DNA of 11,452 nucleotides from Deinococcus sp. Lineage in GTDB: Bacteria > Deinococcota > Deinococci > Deinococcales > Deinococcaceae. Below the pieces are notes generated by a model. That model had not been told where the DNA came from. It made no database searches and was given only the letters and a program-made list of their open reading frames with translations. The position numbers and the translations under genes are program-made. The DNA is taken from the NCBI GenBank assembly GCA_018260275.1, contig JAGLBK010000077.1, forward strand, positions 1-11,452, read 5' to 3'. This document shows positions 7,899 to 11,452 of the stretch, in pieces (the first letter of the stretch is position 1; every line of letters begins with the position of its first letter).

Positions 7899-8418
7899 AC
7901 AGTCCAATAACTGCCCCTATCAATGCCGCCAGGCCAACAATAATGACCGAATTCAGTTTCGTTTTCGTCAGCAGAACAAAGCTACCGGCTGCCAGCAGAG
8001 CGCCCGCCCAGCCGTGGATACTGCTCTTTCCCAGCACCAGTGCCCCGGCCAGCATCACCCCGCCGCCGAAGGGCAGCAGCGCATTTCTGAACGCCACCAC
8101 CCAGGGGTGAGCACTGTGCCGCCGCCAGACGAGGGCCACGCTGGTGCTCAGCAGCGCCGTGGGGCCGTAAAACCCCACCGAGGCCGCCAGCGCCCCCGCG
8201 TAACCGGCCACCGCGTAGCCGTAATGGGTGACAGCCAGCAGGTTCGGCCCCGGCATCAGCTGGCCCAGCGCAAAGCCGTTCGCCAGCGTAGCCGGACTGA
8301 TCCAGTGGCGCTCACCGACCAGCACGCGCTCCATCTCGGCCAGATTGGTGCCGCCAAAGCTGATGAGGCCCAGGCGGGCAAAGACGCTCAACAGGTCGAG
8401 GAGTATCTGAGTGCTCAT
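7897..8418 (-). CDS. Chromate transporter ChrA, second half-size subunit
   Basis: A 173-residue integral membrane protein of the CHR family, one partner of a split (short-chain) chromate transporter. It has the family opening 'FARLGLISFGGTNLAEMER' (13-31) and the signature 'GQLMPGPNLLAV' (52-63), followed by about five hydrophobic helices. CHR proteins move chromate, and possibly sulfate, across the inner membrane; paired short members form one transporter with opposite orientations. I chose the ATG at 8418, not the longer open frame upstream, because it overlaps the first subunit's stop by 4 bases (ATGA) and puts the conserved motif at the expected distance from the start. Confidence 0.88.
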   Translation of the reverse strand: MSTQILLDLLSVFARLGLISFGGTNLAEMERVLVGERHWISPATLANGFALGQLMPGPNLLAVTHYGYAVAGYAGALAASVGFYGPTALLSTSVALVWRRHSAHPWVVAFRNALLPFGGGVMLAGALVLGKSSIHGWAGALLAAGSFVLLTKTKLNSVIIVGLAALIGAVIGL

Positions 8419-8996
8419 GCGCCGCTGCCCTGCTCCGAAATCGCTGGCCGTGGACGGTGAATGACCAGCCCGGCGCCCACCAGCACCAGCAGCACCGGCA
8501 AAAGGTTCAGGCGCAGCACGCCCAGGGCCACGAAGGCCAGCGCTGTGGTCACGGCGCCGCCACGCACGCTGGCCCCCACCCTGACTACTGGAATGGCCGC
8601 CGTCAGCATCACTCCCAGCGCGGCACACGCGGCTCCTCGCAGGGCGCTTTGCAGCGTGGGTGGGATGCCTCCGGGCAGGCCGAAGGTAAGCACCGAAACC
8701 GCCAGCATGGAAAAAAATCCGGGCAGCAAAATCCCCATGACCGCTGCACTAGCTCCTGCTGCACCGCCCAGACGCGCCCCCAGCATGGCCGCCAGGTTCA
8801 CCGCGTTCGGCCCGGGCGTCAGCTGCGCCAGGGTCAGGCTCTCGGCAAACTGCAATTCACTCAGCCAGCCCCGTTCGACCACCGCACGCCGGGCGTGGGC
8901 GGGCAGCCCGCCGCCGATCCCTGACAGCGCCACCCCCAGAAAGACCCGGAACAGCGCGGCGGGGCGGATGCCGGAGGTCAGGGTGGGGACGGTCAT
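8415..8996 (-). CDS. Chromate transporter ChrA, first half-size subunit
   Basis: A 193-residue CHR-family membrane protein, the upstream partner of the pair. The N-terminal 'FLGVALSGIGGGLPAHARR' (19-37) matches the family's conserved Gly-rich entrance, and 'WLSELQFAESLTLAQLTPGPNAVNLA' (44-69) holds the PGPN signature. The remaining segments, 78-105, 118-136, 146-162 and 163-178, are hydrophobic. Both halves keep their own signature, as in the antiparallel paired short ChrA systems. The ATG at 8996 is the only good start, and no Shine-Dalgarno is visible directly upstream. No chrB-type regulator is present in the window. Expression may be controlled through the leader hairpin at 9018-9050. Whether the native substrate is chromate or another oxyanion cannot be read from the sequence. 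Confidence 0.88.
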   Translation of the reverse strand: MTVPTLTSGIRPAALFRVFLGVALSGIGGGLPAHARRAVVERGWLSELQFAESLTLAQLTPGPNAVNLAAMLGARLGGAAGASAAVMGILLPGFFSMLAVSVLTFGLPGGIPPTLQSALRGAACAALGVMLTAAIPVVRVGASVRGGAVTTALAFVALGVLRLNLLPVLLVLVGAGLVIHRPRPAISEQGSGA

Positions 8997-9017
8997 ACCT
9001 GAAGGTAGTCTGTCGGC

Positions 9018-9050
9018 GGTTACGCCGCTATCCCCGGCATGAGCGTAACC
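9018..9050 (-). promoter_or_regulatory. 8-bp inverted repeat in the chrA leader
   Basis: GGTTACGC (9018-9025) is perfectly mirrored by GCGTAACC (9043-9050) around 17 bases, in which CCG and CGG can pair further. It lies 22-54 bases before the chrA ATG. It could be a mRNA hairpin or a dimeric regulator site; the sequence alone cannot tell which. Confidence 0.4.
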
Positions 9051-9299
9051 ATCTGTTCAAAAGCTACTCAGCCCGGCTGGGTGAGGCTGAACCGGGACAG
9101 CTGGCCCGCCCATGAAATCAATGTACAAATTCTAGGTAACTGTCTGTCATGGGGTTACAGTTCAGCCGTTCCACAAACCAAGCGTTTGATGGCCCTTCCG
9201 CATATGAAGTGGTCACTCCCGAGCTTTCGCCTGTCGCCAGGGCCGAGCCGTGTCTCTTTTAGCCCCGGCCAGCACCCCTGATGCACCCCCTTTATTACC

Positions 9300-9304
9300 G
9301 GAGG
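9300..9304 (+). promoter_or_regulatory. Shine-Dalgarno fixing the chimera start
   Basis: GGAGG sits 8 bases before the ATG at 9313 and selects it over the longer open frame that begins at 9250. The following residues form a proper signal peptide only from this start. Confidence 0.8.
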
Positions 9305-9312
9305 AATCACCC

Positions 9313-10527
9313 ATGACCAACATCAAAACGACCGCCCTGACCATCTGCGCCCTCGGCCTGCTTTCCGCCCAGTCTGCCTTCGCCCAGAGCAACAAGGTCA
9401 CCATCATGGTGGGCGGCATGGAAAAAATCATCTACCTGCCCGCCAAACTGGCCGAATCGCTCGGCTACTACAAGGCCGAGGGGCTGGATGTGGAGTTGCA
9501 GAACGAACCCGCCGGAGTGGACGCCGAGACCCAGCTGATTGCCGGGCAGGTGCAGGGTGTGGTGGGCTTTTACGATCACACCATCGACATGCAGGCGGCG
9601 GGCCAGAACATGGAATCGGTGGTGCAGTTTTCCCGCGCTCCCGGCGAGGTGATTCTGGTGTCCAACAAGAACGCCCCGAATGTCAAGACGCTGGGCGACC
9701 TGAAAGGCAAGACCCCAGTGGCCCTGACCCTGTGTTTCGTGGGGTTGCTGGAAAGCCTGCTGACCGCTCAGTTGATTGACGAAAAGACCGATACCACCTC
9801 CAACAAGAACACCGAATCCCAGGGTCAGGGCATCGCCAACATCGTCACCGGGTTTTTTGGTGGCATGGCAGGCTGCGCCATGATTGGACAGAGCATGATT
9901 AACGTCACCAGCGGGGGCCGGGGGCGGCTCTCTACCTTCGTGGCGGGCGCATTCCTGCTGGTGCTGATTCTGCTGTTGCAGAGCACGCTGGTACAGATTC
10001 CAATGGCAGCCCTGGTGGCCGTGATGATTATGGTCAGTATCAGCACTTTTGACTGGGGCAGCTTGCGGACAATGGCGACACATCCGAAGGGCGAAACTAT
10101 CGTGATGGTGGCGACGGTACTGGTCACGGTGCTGACGCATGACCTCTCCAAAGGCGTGCTGACGGGCGTGATTCTGAGTGCGATTTTCTTTGCTCGCCAG
10201 GTATCGCAACTGTCCAGCGTGTCGCACGCCGATTTGCCCAACGGCAGCCGTGTCTACAAGGTCACGGGACAGCTTTTCTTCGTCAGTACCCACGATTTTG
10301 TCCACCATTTTGACTTTTCGCATCCAGCTCGCCAGGTCATCATTGACCTTTCAGATGCTCATTTCTGGGATGGCTCGGCTGTCGGGGCGCTTGATAAAGT
10401 GGTGTTCAAGTTCAGGCAGAAGGGCATAGAGCCTGAGCTGGTGGGCATCAACGAGGCGTCGGCCACGCTGATTGAGCGCGTAGCCCTGCACGACAAAGAG
10501 GGAGCTGTGGGGCCGAGCGGTCACTGA
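9313..10527 (+). CDS. In-frame chimera: ABC substrate-binding protein N-terminus fused to SulP transporter C-terminus
   Basis: The open frame encodes 404 residues from two unrelated families. Residues 1-24 are a Sec signal peptide ending in SAFA. Residues about 28-134 match the first lobe of NitT/TauT-type (NMT1/THI5-like) ABC substrate-binding proteins, with 'YLPAKLAESLGYYKAEGLDV' (41-60) and 'LGDLKGKT' (127-134), where the family normally continues with 'IGV..'. From residue 135 the text is SulP anion permease: 'FVGLLESLLTAQLIDEKTDT' (142-161), 'NIVTGFFGGMAGCAMIGQS' (176-194), helices to about 297, then a cytosolic STAS domain (about 313-395, 'DLSDAHFWDGSAVGAL'). The second lobe of the binding protein and roughly the first half of SulP are missing, so neither activity is likely intact. 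There is no stop or frameshift. Most simply this is a deletion relic, still translatable. The STAS domain might survive as a functional unit, and an assembly error is also possible. Confidence 0.85.
   Translation: MTNIKTTALTICALGLLSAQSAFAQSNKVTIMVGGMEKIIYLPAKLAESLGYYKAEGLDVELQNEPAGVDAETQLIAGQVQGVVGFYDHTIDMQAAGQNMESVVQFSRAPGEVILVSNKNAPNVKTLGDLKGKTPVALTLCFVGLLESLLTAQLIDEKTDTTSNKNTESQGQGIANIVTGFFGGMAGCAMIGQSMINVTSGGRGRLSTFVAGAFLLVLILLLQSTLVQIPMAALVAVMIMVSISTFDWGSLRTMATHPKGETIVMVATVLVTVLTHDLSKGVLTGVILSAIFFARQVSQLSSVSHADLPNGSRVYKVTGQLFFVSTHDFVHHFDFSHPARQVIIDLSDAHFWDGSAVGALDKVVFKFRQKGIEPELVGINEASATLIERVALHDKEGAVGPSGH
9709..9720 (+). other. Fusion junction
   Basis: Homology to the binding protein stops at Thr134 (codon 9712-9714) and homology to SulP starts at Pro135 (9715-9717). 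The bases around it, AAGACCCCAGTG, show no insertion-sequence end, no target duplication and no long repeat. This points to illegitimate recombination with little or no homology. Confidence 0.75.
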
Positions 10528-10579
10528 AAGGTGTCACATTGTCAGCCACCATTCGGCCCGCTGCTCTAGGAACACTTCA

Positions 10580-11338
10580 TTGGATAATAATTTGATGCTC
10601 CCTGCTTCCGCCCCCGTTTCTTCTCCCACCAGTCCGGTATTTTTGCGCTCTATCACCACCCTGCATACTCGCCAGATAGACCTGGTGCTGCAAGAAAGTT
10701 TCTGGCGGGAACTGCTGCCCACCTGGAGCTTTTTGCCGGTCACGCTGGCCGACAGTTCCGAGTACACGCCCAGAATGCAGACCGTGATTGCCCGCCTCAA
10801 CCCTGAAGCGCGGGCCAGAGCACTGGCGGGGATGGTGCTGCTACTTGAGGACGTAGACCGGCCTACACCCAACGAGTGCCTCATCAGCGTGGATGCCCAG
10901 ACCAGTGAGGTGAGCATCCGCATTTTTGGGCGTTTTCTAACTGATATTCAGAGTACATCCGAGTGGATTTTGCGCCAGTTGATGACGGCAGGTCAGGTCT
11001 TCATCATTACGCCGCACACCCGCTGCTTCATTGCGCTAGATACCGGCGGCCAGCGAACCGACCTGACCACCGGGCGGGCCATGCCACTGCGTCACCGCCT
11101 CTGGCACGGCTTTTACCAGGAGAATGTCTATAACATCAACGTTACCAGTATGGTGATCACCCTGACGCTGATGGTGGTGCTGTTCACTTCACCCACCGAA
11201 GCGCACTCGGCGCTGGGAAAATTCTATGGCCTGTGCGAGCGGATTTTATCTGCCGCGCTGATGAACGTCTTTTTGCTGCTCAGCCAGTTTTATGTGTACC
11301 GGAAGGGCCGCCGCGTTCTGGAGTGGGAAAAACCATAA
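10580..11338 (+). CDS. Unrecognised protein with two C-terminal membrane helices
   Basis: I do not recognise this 252-residue protein. Residues 1-20 are low-complexity Ser/Pro-rich. Residues about 21-170 look like a soluble alpha/beta domain with alternating strands ('AGMVLLLEDVD', 83-93; 'CLISVDAQTSEVSIRIFGRF', 100-119; 'GQVFIITPHTRCFIALD', 138-154). A basic-aromatic stretch 'RHRLWHGFYQENVYNIN' (171-187) leads into two hydrophobic helices, about 188-203 and 222-240, and a basic tail 'YRKGRRVLEW'. Positive residues flanking the helices suggest that both ends are cytosolic. The TTG at 10580 has AGGA 8 bases upstream. An ATG at 10595 is the alternative, with GATAAT 6 bases before it, a spacing typical of leaderless genes. 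It follows the chimera by 52 bases. Base composition is somewhat more AT-rich than its neighbours. It is probably a real gene, possibly restricted to the genus. Confidence 0.75.
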   Translation: MDNNLMLPASAPVSSPTSPVFLRSITTLHTRQIDLVLQESFWRELLPTWSFLPVTLADSSEYTPRMQTVIARLNPEARARALAGMVLLLEDVDRPTPNECLISVDAQTSEVSIRIFGRFLTDIQSTSEWILRQLMTAGQVFIITPHTRCFIALDTGGQRTDLTTGRAMPLRHRLWHGFYQENVYNINVTSMVITLTLMVVLFTSPTEAHSALGKFYGLCERILSAALMNVFLLLSQFYVYRKGRRVLEWEKP

Positions 11339-11359
11339 CTCCCTGACCCGCCCCTGACA

Positions 11360-11388
11360 TTGACATTTATCAATCCGAGGCGCATATT
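11360..11388 (+). promoter_or_regulatory. Outward promoter at the right edge
   Basis: A perfect TTGACA (11360-11365) stands 17 bases before CATATT (11383-11388), which matches 4 of 6 -10 positions. A tandem TGACAT TGACAT (11355-11366) overlaps the -35. No coding frame follows before the window ends, so the served gene lies beyond it. The 114 bases after the last stop hold nothing else I can name. Confidence 0.5.
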
Positions 11389-11452
11389 AGACCTCCTGCG
11401 AAAGTCATTTTGGAAGTCCTAGCGTGTGGTTATAGAGTGCGGCAATCAAGTT

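Larger units (their letters stand above)
8997..9312. other. 316-base divergent intergenic region
   Basis: This gap separates the divergent chrA pair and the SBP-SulP chimera and should carry promoters for both. I find no clear -35/-10 pair. A TAGAAT on the - strand (9131-9136, complement ATTCTA) is the best -10 candidate but lacks a good -35. A weak inverted repeat AACTGT/ACAGTT lies at 9138-9162. No riboswitch class that I can recognise, such as thiamine or SAM, is visible in front of either gene. An open frame at 9039-9281 looks non-coding. Confidence 0.5.

Noticed and set aside
8419..8628. Longer N-terminus for the second ChrA subunit
   Set aside because: The extra residues are Gly/Ala/Arg-rich shadow of the first subunit; the ATG at 8418 gives a 4-base overlap and the proper family start.
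9039..9281. 80-residue open frame in the divergent intergenic region
   Set aside because: No family resemblance, no Shine-Dalgarno and mixed composition; not a leftover of the SulP or ABC genes that I can recognise.
9001..9312. Riboswitch in front of the binding-protein chimera or chrA (thiamine, SAM and fluoride types considered)
   Set aside because: The conserved cores of these classes are not present; only a simple inverted repeat is visible.

Overview
The window most likely comes from a Deinococcus chromosome. The DNA is GC-rich, and the UDP-galactopyranose mutase reads very much like the Deinococcus radiodurans enzyme as I remember it. Two promoters sit so close to their start codons that the mRNAs would be leaderless or nearly so, which is common in Deinococcus. 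No rRNA, tRNA, CRISPR array or intact insertion sequence is visible.

Left part (1-2953): a partial acyl-CoA dehydrogenase-like gene, a PIG-L family deacetylase and a NodS-like methyltransferase lie head to tail on the + strand, overlapping or 9 bases apart. A family 2 glycosyltransferase converges on them from the - strand. These four families recur together in many bacteria and look like a pathway that builds or trims a sugar-containing molecule, but I know of no assigned product.

Middle part (3196-5527): a GT4-type glycosyltransferase overlaps glf (UDP-galactopyranose mutase) by 8 bases. Together they should make UDP-galactofuranose and use it, or another sugar, in a surface glycan. The convergent gap that follows (5528-5805) holds a + strand hairpin terminator and a 73-bp element with perfect 14-bp inverted ends.

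Right part, - strand (8996 down to 5806): two half-size ChrA chromate-transporter genes overlap by 4 bases. After a gap comes a marR regulator with its own promoter, then a 14-helix DHA2-type MFS exporter that overlaps marR by 4 bases. The marR promoter carries a tandem repeat that could be the operator.

Right part, + strand (9313-11338): a striking in-frame chimera joins the secreted N-terminal third of an ABC-importer substrate-binding protein to the C-terminal half of a SulP sulfate transporter with its STAS domain. It is best explained by a deletion that removed the end of one gene, whatever lay between, and the start of the other. It faces away from the chromate genes. An unrecognised protein with two C-terminal membrane helices follows, and a good promoter reads out of the right edge of the window.
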